A stretch of DNA of 64,000 nt, taken from contig CAYZTM010000001.1 in the NCBI GenBank assembly GCA_964481425.1, forward strand, positions 62,001 through 126,000, in the 5' to 3' direction. A program made the translations under genes and the position numbers. This DNA is from MKUN01 sp964481425 (GTDB lineage: Bacteria; Bacteroidota; Bacteroidia; Chitinophagales; Chitinophagaceae). Under the pieces are notes generated by a model. The model worked only from the letters and a program-made list of their open reading frames with translations. It did no database searches and was not told the DNA's origin. Below, piece by piece: positions 42,965 to 51,143 of this stretch (its first letter is position 1; every line of letters starts with the position of its first letter).

Positions 42965-42965
42965 C

Positions 42966-44273
42966 ATGGTTATGAAACCGTCATACACTACACCTGCTGA
43001 AGCGCTCGCACTGGTAAAAAGCGGCGACCGTGTTTTTGTTCATGGCAGCGCGGCCACACCCCTGTTGTTGCTCAATGCTTTGCTGGACCGGGCAGGAGAG
43101 ATAAGCGATGTGGAACTGGTATCCATCAGTACCTATGGCAATATAGAATGGCAGCGCCCCGGTGTTACCGATAGCTTTTATCTCAATTCCCTCTTTGTAT
43201 CAGGCAATGTCCGCGACTGGGTGAATGGCGACAGGGGCGACTATGTGCCCGTCTTCCTGAGCGAGATACCCAAGCTTTTCGAACAGAATATTTTACCGCT
43301 CGATGTGGCCATTGTCCAGGTATCCCCGCCCGATGAGCATGGCTATTGTACCCTCGGTACCTCTGTGGATGCAGCTCTTGCAGCCGTGCAGAATGCAAAG
43401 ATCGTCATCGCGCAGGTCAATCCCCGCATGCCCCGTGTACATGGCGATGGGATCGTTCATGTTTCCGCCGTCCATGCTATGGTATGGCATGAGGCAGAGC
43501 TCTTCGAGATGGACTACTCCGCTAAGGCCGATGAAGTAAGCGATAAGATAGGCAGGCAGATAGCCGGGCTTATCGAGGATGGCTCTACTCTGCAACTGGG
43601 CATTGGTGCCATACCCGATGCGGTGCTCCGTGCCCTTTCCGGTCACAAAGGCCTGGGCATCCATACCGAGATGTTCTCAGATGGAGTAGTACCACTTGTG
43701 GAACAGGGCGTCATCACCAACGAGCACAAAAAGATAGAGCGGGGCAGGATAATAAGTTCCTTCATACTGGGTACACGTAAGGTGTACGACTTTGTGGATG
43801 ATAACCCCTATGTCAACCTGATGGATGTGGCCTTCGTCAATGATACCGACATCATCAGGCAGAACCCTAAAGTAGTGGCCATCAACAGTGCTATTGAGAT
43901 AGATATCACAGGCCAGGTATGTGCCGACTCCATCGGGGCCTACCAATACTCAGGCATAGGCGGGCAAATGGACTTCATGCGGGGGGCCTCTTTATCCCAG
44001 GGGGGCAAACCCATTATCGCCATGCCTTCGGTTACGGCCCACGGTGTTTCGCGTGTCGTTCCCTTCCTGAAGCAGGGTGCGGGTGTGGTAACCACGCGGG
44101 GCCATGTACATTACGTAGCTACTGAATACGGGGTGGTGAACCTTTATGGCAAGAATATGGACCAGCGTGCCCGCCTGTTGATCAGTATAGCCCACCCCGA
44201 CCATAGGGAATCGCTGGAGCGCGCTTATTTTGAACGTTTCCAGCAGCAACTGCGCCCTGTAGGTAGGGCTTAG
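42966..44273 (+). CDS. Acetyl-CoA hydrolase/CoA-transferase family protein
   Basis: A 435-residue class I-like CoA transferase or hydrolase, related to 4-hydroxybutyrate CoA-transferase and succinyl-CoA:acetate CoA-transferase. The N-terminal domain has GDRVFVHGSAATP and VSPPDEHGYCTLGTS, and the C-terminal domain has GIHTEMFSDG (candidate catalytic Glu235), SQGGKPIIAMPS and HVHYVATEYGVVNLYG. It would interconvert acetyl-CoA or another acyl-CoA with acetate. ATG 42966 is used. If the promoter at 42957-42964 is right, a start at 42972 would be almost leaderless. It is divergent from hsp20 and shares its regulatory region. Confidence 0.9.
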   Translation: MVMKPSYTTPAEALALVKSGDRVFVHGSAATPLLLLNALLDRAGEISDVELVSISTYGNIEWQRPGVTDSFYLNSLFVSGNVRDWVNGDRGDYVPVFLSEIPKLFEQNILPLDVAIVQVSPPDEHGYCTLGTSVDAALAAVQNAKIVIAQVNPRMPRVHGDGIVHVSAVHAMVWHEAELFEMDYSAKADEVSDKIGRQIAGLIEDGSTLQLGIGAIPDAVLRALSGHKGLGIHTEMFSDGVVPLVEQGVITNEHKKIERGRIISSFILGTRKVYDFVDDNPYVNLMDVAFVNDTDIIRQNPKVVAINSAIEIDITGQVCADSIGAYQYSGIGGQMDFMRGASLSQGGKPIIAMPSVTAHGVSRVVPFLKQGAGVVTTRGHVHYVATEYGVVNLYGKNMDQRARLLISIAHPDHRESLERAYFERFQQQLRPVGRA

Positions 44274-44307
44274 TGAGCGGGAGGGATGCCACGGCCCCTT
44301 TCCTGTT

Positions 44308-44769
44308 CTATACTGCCTTCTCGAAGCGCCCCGTTATCTTAGTGAACTCGATGGTGTAGAATATGGGGCTGCTCTCATAGGTCACCTGCCCGGGATGGGC
44401 GCGCTCTTCCTGCGATGCCGGGGGCTCTGCCGTCTTCTCTGTTTTCGAGGTAAGCATGTATTCGGAGAAGTAGGCGCGTGCTGCTTTAATGTCTTCCTCA
44501 TCGGTCAGTTCTTTGTACAGGCCCCAGGCTATCACACAGCGCCAGTTGTTATAGTCGCGTATCTCGTCCACCTCGAAGCATACCAGCGGGTTGCGGCGCA
44601 TCAGCTCTATCTTCAGGCCCATGCGCGAGTGGCAGAGCACATGCCCCTCCTGCACCAGGTAGCTCACCGGCACCACGTAAGTAACTTCCCCATCGTGGCA
44701 GCCTATGCGGCCCACAAAGTTGTTCTCCAGCATTTCCACTACTTCCTCTTCTGTTAGATCTCCCAGCAT
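44308..44769 (-). CDS. Pyridoxamine 5'-phosphate oxidase-family (split-barrel flavin) protein
   Basis: A 153-residue protein of the NimA-like branch of the FMN-binding split-barrel superfamily. It begins MLGDLTEEEVVEMLENNFVGRIGCHDGEV and has VPVSYLVQEGHVLCHSR and NPLVCFEVDEIRDYNNWRCVIAWGLYKEL. A charged insertion (about 105-125) comes before the C-terminal strand. Such proteins bind FMN, F420 or heme and often act as small reductases. The exact function is unknown. It converges with the CoA-transferase gene in the stress module. No Crp/Fnr-like dyad was found upstream. Confidence 0.85.
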   Translation of the reverse strand: MLGDLTEEEVVEMLENNFVGRIGCHDGEVTYVVPVSYLVQEGHVLCHSRMGLKIELMRRNPLVCFEVDEIRDYNNWRCVIAWGLYKELTDEEDIKAARAYFSEYMLTSKTEKTAEPPASQEERAHPGQVTYESSPIFYTIEFTKITGRFEKAV

Positions 44770-44849
44770 AAAAAGCTATTTTATATTGCGAATTTAAAAA
44801 GAACCACCGAGCCGGAAAGTAATATTCATCATCATGACCACAAATTTGC

Positions 44850-46799
44850 TTACCTGACGAAGTACATTTTCATCAGCCCTTTGTTCTTCGCCGTGACCTC
44901 GCCCCTATACTCGCAGGTAAACTCGTCCTTTACCAGTTCGTAGGTGGCCTGCGAGATATTGATCTCGCCGGGTGCGCCGCTGCTCTCCATACGGCTGGCA
45001 GTATTAACGGTATCGCCCCAGATGTCGTACTGGAATTTCTTTATGCCCACTATGCCCGCAACTACCGGCCCCGTATGTATCCCTATGCGTATCTCGAAGA
45101 ATAATTTGCCCTTAGCCTGGCGTTCTGCTTTGTGCCGGTGCATGTATTGCTGTATCTCTATGGCCGCTTTTACCACATCTATGGCGTGAGTGCTGTTGGG
45201 CGTGGGCAGGCCGCCGGCTGCCATATAGGCATCGCCAATGGTCTTTATTTTCTCCACGCTATGGCGGTACATGATATGGTCGAACTCGGAGAAGCAGGCA
45301 TTTATCTCTGCCACAAGCTCCTGCGGCGATAGCTTTTCGCTGAGCTGTGTGAAGCCCTTGAAATCGGTGAAGAGCACCGTTACTTCATCTATCAGTTTGG
45401 CATCGGCGCTGCCTTTCTTCTTTAGCTCTTCGGCCACCTCTTCTGGCAGGATGTTGAGCAGCAGGTTCTCGGAAATATCTTTTTCCTTTTGTATGGCCTT
45501 GCGCGAGAAGAACAAGCCCGACATGATGACCAGCAGCAGGCCTGAGCCGATACCAAAGAAGATGCGCTCGTTCCTTTTTTTCTCCATGGCCAGTTTATTG
45601 ATGGCTATCTGCTTCTCCTTTAGCTCCTCCTCACGTTTTGTGGCCAGGTTGGCCAGCTTTACCTTATTGTCATTCGAGTAAGTAGAATCCCTTATGGTAT
45701 AGAAGCTGTCCATATAAGGTAAAGCATGTTTGTAATCGCCCAGTAACCTGTAAGCCTCCGATATATCGCCATAGCAGTTTTGCAGGCCGTCGGGCAGGTC
45801 TATCTCCCTGCTGATCTCAATGCCCCTCTGCAACGCGGTAACGGCCTTTCCCAGCCTCGCTTTTTGCTCACCGGGTGCAAGGCGGTTGCTGCTGTCCTGT
45901 ACAGACGATATGTATGCTTCGCCCAGGTATTGCAGGTTCATGGCTATAAAGTTCTTATCCTCCATCTCTTCATCCATTTTTACAGCCTGCTCTATATACA
46001 TTATGCCCCTGGCGTAGTCTTTTAGCTTTACATAGGTATGCCCGATGTTGCCTGTAGTGATGGCGAGGTCGTGGTTGTCCTGCTCCTCTTCATCTATTTT
46101 TACGGCTTTAAAATAGTACTCGAGCGCCTTGTTATATTCGCCCTTGTGCATGTAGGCAAGGCCAATATTGCCCAGCAGGGCCCCCCGGCCATGCTTATCA
46201 CCGGTCTCTTCGTATATCTTTAAGGCCTTAAAGTAATATTCCAGGGCTTTATCCTCGTTCTCAAGGTTGCTGTAGATAATGCCGATATTACCCGAATAGC
46301 GTGCAATACCAACTTTGTCGTCCAGCTCTTCGTATATCTTCAGGGCCTTAAAATAATAACTGAGCGCGCCTGGGTTATCGCCTTCATCTGCATATACATT
46401 GGCAAGGTTGATGTATGAGGCCGCAATATTTTTCTTGTCGCCAAGCCTTGTGTATAATTGTAAACCGCGGTTTAAATGGTTCTTAGCCTGCTTAAAATCG
46501 CCCATATGCCTGTTAACAACACCCAGCACAACGTTGCCTTTGGCCATCCCATTCTCCCAGCCCAGTTTAGTCGCCAGGTCAATGGTTTGTTGTAAATGTG
46601 TGGCAGCTTCAGCGGGATTGATCTCCAAATAATTTATCGATAAGGAGTACAGGATATTCACCTTATTGGTGTCCTCCTTTGCCGTAGCCAGCTCGCGCTG
46701 CAGGGAGTCGACGGCTTCCTGCCCATGTTTTTTTGCGAAGACGGGTCTTAGCTGCCCCATAAAGGTCAGGGCAAGGAGCAACAGTTTCAGCTGTGTTTT
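44850..46799 (-). CDS. TPR-containing class III adenylyl cyclase, membrane-anchored
   Basis: About 649 residues from the ATG at 46799, which starts the signal peptide MKTQLKLLLLALTFMGQLRPVFA; the frame is open to 46832. Roughly six TPR repeats (about 70-330, e.g. ALEYYFKALKIYEETGDKHG) form a presumed periplasmic sensor. A transmembrane helix follows (IFFGIGSGLLLVIMSGLFF) and then a cytoplasmic cyclase domain. Its metal motif is VTVLFTDFKGFTQLS. Lys in KIKTIGDAYMA and Asp in YDIWGDTVNTASRM are the residues expected for ATP rather than GTP. It should make cAMP, and it lies next to the Crp/Fnr-like promoter sites. Confidence 0.92.
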   Translation of the reverse strand, partial: KTQLKLLLLALTFMGQLRPVFAKKHGQEAVDSLQRELATAKEDTNKVNILYSLSINYLEINPAEAATHLQQTIDLATKLGWENGMAKGNVVLGVVNRHMGDFKQAKNHLNRGLQLYTRLGDKKNIAASYINLANVYADEGDNPGALSYYFKALKIYEELDDKVGIARYSGNIGIIYSNLENEDKALEYYFKALKIYEETGDKHGRGALLGNIGLAYMHKGEYNKALEYYFKAVKIDEEEQDNHDLAITTGNIGHTYVKLKDYARGIMYIEQAVKMDEEMEDKNFIAMNLQYLGEAYISSVQDSSNRLAPGEQKARLGKAVTALQRGIEISREIDLPDGLQNCYGDISEAYRLLGDYKHALPYMDSFYTIRDSTYSNDNKVKLANLATKREEELKEKQIAINKLAMEKKRNERIFFGIGSGLLLVIMSGLFFSRKAIQKEKDISENLLLNILPEEVAEELKKKGSADAKLIDEVTVLFTDFKGFTQLSEKLSPQELVAEINACFSEFDHIMYRHSVEKIKTIGDAYMAAGGLPTPNSTHAIDVVKAAIEIQQYMHRHKAERQAKGKLFFEIRIGIHTGPVVAGIVGIKKFQYDIWGDTVNTASRMESSGAPGEINISQATYELVKDEFTCEYRGEVTAKNKGLMKMYFVR

Positions 46800-47204
46800 C
46801 ATAAAATATCCGTCACCGGTATTTTGTTTCAATAAATCTACAATTAAAATATAGGAATGTGTCTATGTTTATTCGTTCGAGGGGCACGGGGTGAAACAAA
46901 TAAGCCCATCCACATGATGGACATATTGACCTTGATCGGGTTAGTATGCAAACGTTCCCAGAAAGAGCGTTTCTTTTATCCATATTTTGTCGCGTTACGG
47001 TTGTTGGCGTTCTTCTTCAATAACAGCGAAGAGATTTTCGTTTCACGCATAATCACCAAAACAAACTATTTTAGACCTACTCCTTCCTATTTCAAGTTAA
47101 TGCAGAAGCAGAGATATGGCATGATAACTATGTGGGTAAGAAAATCTTCGTCACTTTCCAAACACAAACCCTAATATTTACGTCTATCCCATAAAAAGCA
47201 TTTT
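46800..47204. other. Intergenic region between cyclase and T9SS protein genes
   Basis: About 400 bp, AT-rich. The only longer frame (46857-47174, plus) has a K/R/S/F-rich product without family features and is judged non-coding. No RNA gene, repeat or strong terminator was seen. It presumably holds the two divergent promoters. Confidence 0.55.
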
Positions 47205-48104
47205 ATGCAAAGGCTCATCATCGTTTTTTTGCTCTTGTCATCCGGTACGGCATATGGCCAGTGGTTCTATAATTTTGATGCGCCGGTGCCCAATAATTTT
47301 ATGTTTGGCTACATCGTTGATAGCAGCCAGGTGGGCAATATATGGCAGGTGGGCCGCCCGCAAAAGACCGTATTCAATGCTGCTTACTCCCAGCCCAATG
47401 CCCTGCTCACAGATACAATTAATACCTATCCTGCCCATGACACTTCCTCATTCACACTCTACCATGCCCGCGACTTTTTGCTGAATGTGCTGAGCATGCG
47501 GTTACAGTTTTATTATAAGCTTGATAAAGACCCGCAGGCATCCGCCAAGCTGGAAATGTCGGGCGATCGTGGCGCCAGCTGGATAGATGTATTGGTTGAA
47601 GATTCGACCTATCACCTGCACTGGTTGTCGCCCAAGCCAAGGCTCGATACTTCCGTCCATACATGGACCTATGTAGATATGAAGCTGGATGACTGGCTAT
47701 CATCCCGCTACAGCCTGGCTTACCCACACAACTTCACTGCAGACAGCATATTGTTCCGCTTTACTTTCAGCTCGGGCAGCATCGTGGTGCCGCACGACGG
47801 TTGGATGATCGACAACCTGGGTATTGTTGATTCAGGAACCGGTGACCATGTGCCCGATGTGCGCTATGATGACCTGGTGAAGGTATATCCCAACCCCTCG
47901 AAAGGCGTTTTTTGCTTAACTGACAATGCGAATAAAGAGGGGGCAATGATAGCAGTTTATGATATAAGAGGCATTAAGGTTTATGAGCAGCATGATCTAA
48001 AGGCAAAGAGTACCGTCGACCTGCCACTGCTGCCGGGGGCCTACCTGTTGCGATATAGTATTGGCGGCAAATATGCGATGAAACGGATCATGATCGCTCA
48101 ATAG
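47205..48104 (+). CDS. Secreted protein with T9SS type-A sorting domain (paralogue 1)
   Basis: A 299-residue exported protein: signal peptide MQRLIIVFLLLSSGTAYG, a jelly-roll-like domain of about 190 residues, then VYPNPSKGVFCLT and a sorting domain ending YAMKRIMIAQ. It closely resembles the protein at 51144-52052: both share GNIWQVG-type, NTYP-HDTS, FYYKLDKD and KPRLDTSVHTW motifs in order. The central domain is lectin- or MAM-like in pattern (KLEMSGDRGASWIDV), but I cannot name the family. It is probably a surface or released protein. Confidence 0.85.
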   Translation: MQRLIIVFLLLSSGTAYGQWFYNFDAPVPNNFMFGYIVDSSQVGNIWQVGRPQKTVFNAAYSQPNALLTDTINTYPAHDTSSFTLYHARDFLLNVLSMRLQFYYKLDKDPQASAKLEMSGDRGASWIDVLVEDSTYHLHWLSPKPRLDTSVHTWTYVDMKLDDWLSSRYSLAYPHNFTADSILFRFTFSSGSIVVPHDGWMIDNLGIVDSGTGDHVPDVRYDDLVKVYPNPSKGVFCLTDNANKEGAMIAVYDIRGIKVYEQHDLKAKSTVDLPLLPGAYLLRYSIGGKYAMKRIMIAQ

Positions 48105-48169
48105 CTGAGAGATGCAGGATAACGCGGTAGCGGAACTATTAAGCAATACCGGGCGCCGGACCAGGTCTG

Positions 48170-48472
48170 TTAATCACCCGCCTCAGAGGCGCCGCCATCA
48201 CTGCCGTCCGCGAAGTCAAGCGGGGAGTCATGCCATTTGGGCACTTCCTGTCCCGGCGGTATCACATCTATATCGTCGGTCACGGAGTTAACGCCTTTTA
48301 CGCTTTTGGCTATCTGCACGGCATCCACCTTTTCGGTAAAGTGGCGCACATAACCGCCCAATATCACATAGCCGGCCTTTGTGGCTGCTACCCTGATATG
48401 CGTGGCATCTATCTTGGGGTAACCCTGCAGTTTTTTGGTTACCTCCTGTTGTAATTGCGGATCGGTATTCAT
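48170..48472 (-). CDS. BON domain protein
   Basis: 100 residues from the ATG at 48472 (the frame opens at 48655, but those residues look random). A single BON domain has LQQEVTKKLQGYPKIDATHIRVAATKAGYVILGGYV and AVQIAKSVKGVNSVTDDIDV. The tail is acidic (FADGSDGGASEAGD). No signal peptide is seen, so it is probably cytoplasmic, unlike OsmY. BON domains bind phospholipid or act in stress responses. A hairpin terminator separates it from the cytochrome gene upstream on the same strand. Confidence 0.85.
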   Translation of the reverse strand: MNTDPQLQQEVTKKLQGYPKIDATHIRVAATKAGYVILGGYVRHFTEKVDAVQIAKSVKGVNSVTDDIDVIPPGQEVPKWHDSPLDFADGSDGGASEAGD

Positions 48473-48608
48473 ATCCCAGGTTTGTGTGTGAACAATTGTT
48501 TGACCAATTAAAAAAATTGGGTGGCTGGGGCAGCAGCGCTCGTATAAAGTTCGTGATAATAATTTACATATGGAAGTGTTGTGCGGGGTTAAATTTTGGG
48601 TCAGGAAT

Positions 48609-48648
48609 GGTAAGAAAGAAGAATGTCCCGCACTTACGCGGGACATTC
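48609..48648 (-). terminator. Terminator of the cytochrome c gene
   Basis: A perfect 11-bp stem GAATGTCCCGC/GCGGGACATTC (48621-48648, 6-nt loop), followed on the minus strand by TTCTTTCTT, 26 bp after the stop. Confidence 0.8.
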
Positions 48649-48673
48649 GATTCATGGTACGGACAGGGAGCTT

Positions 48674-49255
48674 TTACATTGCTATCTGCGCCTCAGGCAC
48701 GCGGTTGCTCACCGGCTTTAGGGACATGAGGTAGCTGAATATAGCTTCCACATCCTCGTTGCTGAGGTGCGCAAAGTTTTGCCAGGGCATGGGAGGCAAC
48801 AAGGGGCGCGAGCCCTCTATCCCTTTGTACTTACCCTGCGTGAGGGCCTTCCTGAAGTTGTTGAGGTCCCATCCGCCGATGCCGGTCGGGTCGGGTGTAA
48901 GGTTGGCGGCGAAGGACACGCCCCAGGGACCTGCCACTGCGGTGTTCTGGTTGTTGAAGAGCACCCATTGACGGCCGCGCGCCATGGCAGTATCATAAGC
49001 GCCCAGCGGTTGCGCGCTGTCGTAGCCCGATAGCAGGCGGTCCATATCGGGCATGGGCCCTTGCGGGCCAAACTTCTTAGGTGTGTGGCAGTCGCCACAG
49101 CCCATAATGCTGACGAGATATTCGCCGCGCTTCAGGAGGGCAGCTGTGTCTTTGGCCATAGCCGCTATTACGGCTTCTTTTTTTGCCCGGGGTGCATTGC
49201 AGGCTGCCGTAGCAAGCAGCAGGCTGCATGCCGCGAGATAAAGTGTTGTTCTCAT
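48674..49255 (-). CDS. Cytochrome c family lipoprotein
   Basis: A 193-residue exported monoheme cytochrome. The signal peptide has a lipobox-like LLATAAC (Cys19). The heme motif is CGDCH (Cys53, Cys56 and His57). A Met in LLPPMPWQNF near residue 165 is the likely axial ligand, and the C-terminal helix is ISYLMSLKP-like (EAIFSYLMSLKP). It would carry electrons in the periplasm. The AraC gene lies upstream on the same strand, 103 bp away. The partner oxidoreductase is not in the window. Confidence 0.88.
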   Translation of the reverse strand: MRTTLYLAACSLLLATAACNAPRAKKEAVIAAMAKDTAALLKRGEYLVSIMGCGDCHTPKKFGPQGPMPDMDRLLSGYDSAQPLGAYDTAMARGRQWVLFNNQNTAVAGPWGVSFAANLTPDPTGIGGWDLNNFRKALTQGKYKGIEGSRPLLPPMPWQNFAHLSNEDVEAIFSYLMSLKPVSNRVPEAQIAM

Positions 49256-49358
49256 TGTTATTCTTTGGTTTAAAAAATAGTTTCCGGATATGGGTGCAGG
49301 GCATAGGAGGGGCTTGAGCCGCAGGCTTTAGCTTTGGTACATTGCAGTATGGTGTCGC

Positions 49359-50201
49359 TTAGTGCTGCAGTGCCGGGCCAGTTGAAGACAGCTGGTAAAA
49401 GTCGTTGCTGTTGCGCAGCAGGTTACCGGGTACTGTGCCAGAGAATGATCTGAAATCGCGGATGAAGTGGGCCTGGTCGGCATAGCCGAAGCTATAGGTA
49501 ACATCGGCCCAGTTGAGCGCCCTGCGCGCCTGCTGCACATGCTGGTACACATTGCGGAAGCGTATGATGCGCAGGTAGGTCTTTGGGTTGGTACCGAGGG
49601 TGTCTTTAAAGCTGCGCTGCAACTGCCGTTCACTTACATAGAGGTTACCGCTCAACTCGCTGATGCTGATGTTGCCGCCGCTGGCGCGTATCATGCGCGT
49701 GGCTTCGACCAGGTAGTTGCGCCCCGCTTTTACATCGCCCAGCCGCTTAAGGAGGAAGGCCTCCATAAGCGCCATGCGGGCTACAGTATCGGGAGCCTCG
49801 CTGATGCGCTCTGCCAGTTCGTTCATACCCCTGCCGAAGAAATTATCGAGCGAGGTGAAATCGTTGAACAGGGCAGCAGGTGGTATATTGAATAGCTGTA
49901 GCAGGCATTCGGGTTTCAGCCTGCAGCCAAAGAGGTTGACATCGCCCCTTGAGCGCAGGGATACGGCATCGGTGTAGATGCCTACCACAAAGGCTGTGGG
50001 TAGCTGCTCCCAACAGTCGTTCACCTGTGCAAAGCGGCGGTTGTCGTCGACGTGGAAGATAAGGTCTACCATGCCCAGGGGCACGCAGTACTGCTGCGGC
50101 GACTCCTCGCTGAGGCTACCGCTAAAGGACTGTTGCCAGAAGCAGTCGACCCAAGGCTGTAAAGCGGGCGGGGGATCAAGTTCCCTATATCCGAGTTTCA
50201 T
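49359..50201 (-). CDS. AraC family transcriptional regulator
   Basis: About 280 residues from the ATG at 50201 (MKLGYRELDPPPALQPWVDCFWQ); the frame opens at 50282. The N-terminal half is the DUF6597-type sensing domain (CVPLGMVDLIFHVDDNRRFA). The C-terminal AraC DNA-binding domain has two helix-turn-helix units: ISISELSGNLYVSERQLQRSFKD, with LGTNPKTYLRIIRFRNV after it, and WADVTYSFGYADQAHFIRDFRSFSG. Ligand unknown. The nearest possible targets are the cytochrome gene (same strand) and the hemerythrin gene. A TACTTTTG -7 element lies about 36 bp upstream. Confidence 0.9.
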   Translation of the reverse strand: MKLGYRELDPPPALQPWVDCFWQQSFSGSLSEESPQQYCVPLGMVDLIFHVDDNRRFAQVNDCWEQLPTAFVVGIYTDAVSLRSRGDVNLFGCRLKPECLLQLFNIPPAALFNDFTSLDNFFGRGMNELAERISEAPDTVARMALMEAFLLKRLGDVKAGRNYLVEATRMIRASGGNISISELSGNLYVSERQLQRSFKDTLGTNPKTYLRIIRFRNVYQHVQQARRALNWADVTYSFGYADQAHFIRDFRSFSGTVPGNLLRNSNDFYQLSSTGPALQH

Positions 50202-50236
50202 TGGTAAAAAGCTTATGGATGCCTTTTGATTTGATA

Positions 50237-50244
50237 CAAAAGTA
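50237..50244 (-). promoter_or_regulatory. Putative -7 promoter element of the AraC gene
   Basis: Minus-strand TACTTTTG, exact TAnnTTTG match, 36 bp upstream of the ATG at 50201. Confidence 0.5.
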
Positions 50245-50288
50245 ATATAGTATTGAAAAACCTCATTGAATAAAAGCGACATTTTTTA

Positions 50289-50984
50289 CTAAGCGGTCAC
50301 ATGATCTGCCTGCAGGACATGGAGGATGGCTGCGGAGCGTTCCGGCGCCAACTCTTCCTCCGCCATACGCAGGAAGTCTTTGAAGACCTCCTCCGGAGCG
50401 TTGTTCTTAACGGCGCCCAGCCAGCGGATGATCTCGGTATCGTTGATGCTGCGCATCATCCAGCGGCTCTCGAGCATGAGAGTGTCGGGAGGTATTACTT
50501 TTAATATCTCCTGCTCCATCTGTATTATTTCGGCATCGCTGTAGTACTTCCACAATACATAGATCAGTTCGTTCTCCTCACGGTTCATGTGGTACAGGTT
50601 AAAGGCCACGAACTCATTGAACGCATAGAATATCCTGCTGCCGAGTGATGCCCTGTTATATGCATCGGGGGCCTCTTTCCATGCGGTTATGTAGTTGGCA
50701 AGGTCGTCGCTAAGCTTGTGGTCTACTAAGTGGTCTTTCTCCAGGTCGTCCACCAGTTGAGCATTGTGCCTCTTTACATGCGGCAGTATGAACTTGTCTT
50801 CGTGCATAGCATGGTCGTCNNNNNNNNNNNNNNNNNNATGCAGTGTCTTCTCGAGGCGGGCGATGGTTGTTGCGGCCCTTTCGCTTGAGAGGTCTGTTAC
50901 CTGCAGGTTGAGTGCTGTGTCGTAGAGCATGTTCCTCAGCGCCTTGTGGATCTGGTTGAATGTGTTGTAGCGTTCCTGTTGCAT
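50289..50984 (-). CDS. Hemerythrin domain-containing protein, with an internal assembly gap
   Basis: About 231 residues from the ATG at 50984, including six unknown residues from 18 N at 50820-50837; the frame is kept. It is a four-helix HHE-type bundle. Iron-ligand candidates are His in NQIHKALRN near residue 13, His/Glu in DDHAMHEDKFILPHVKRH just after the gap, and His/Glu in FNLYHMNREENEL. It would bind O2 or NO or sense oxygen in the cytoplasm. The C-terminal third (about 170-231) is helical without a known motif. It lies next to AraC and cytochrome c genes on the same strand. Confidence 0.82.
   Translation of the reverse strand: MQQERYNTFNQIHKALRNMLYDTALNLQVTDLSSERAATTIARLEKTLHXXXXXXDDHAMHEDKFILPHVKRHNAQLVDDLEKDHLVDHKLSDDLANYITAWKEAPDAYNRASLGSRIFYAFNEFVAFNLYHMNREENELIYVLWKYYSDAEIIQMEQEILKVIPPDTLMLESRWMMRSINDTEIIRWLGAVKNNAPEEVFKDFLRMAEEELAPERSAAILHVLQADHVTA
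50820..50837. other. Assembly gap (18 N) inside the hemerythrin gene
   Basis: Eighteen N, a multiple of three, so the frame continues. The missing residues lie between helix 1 and the HAMHE ligand segment, so an iron ligand could be hidden in it. Confidence 0.95.
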
Positions 50985-51002
50985 AATGAGTGTTTTTTTA
51001 TG

Positions 51003-51010
51003 CAAAAGTA
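51003..51010 (-). promoter_or_regulatory. Putative -7 promoter element of the hemerythrin gene
   Basis: Minus-strand TACTTTTG, exact TAnnTTTG match, 19 bp upstream of the ATG at 50984. No Crp/Fnr-like dyad lies 36 bp further upstream. Confidence 0.5.
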
Positions 51011-51143
51011 TCTGCGCCGGGGTAGGTGGTATTGTAAAAAAGCGACGAAATTATTTCTGGGCCTGTTGAGAAATACTAACGTATTCTGTATTTTCAACGT
51101 CAATAATCGTGATACCTATTCAATTCATTTTAAAACCTATTTT

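Noticed and set aside
46857..47174. 105-codon plus-strand frame in the cyclase upstream region
   Set aside because: K/R/S/F-rich product with no motif, typical of chance translation of AT-rich intergenic DNA.
51003..51050. Crp/Fnr-like dyad upstream of the hemerythrin gene
   Set aside because: The -7 element is present but the sequence 36 bp upstream has no TGAY-N4-GTCA dyad.
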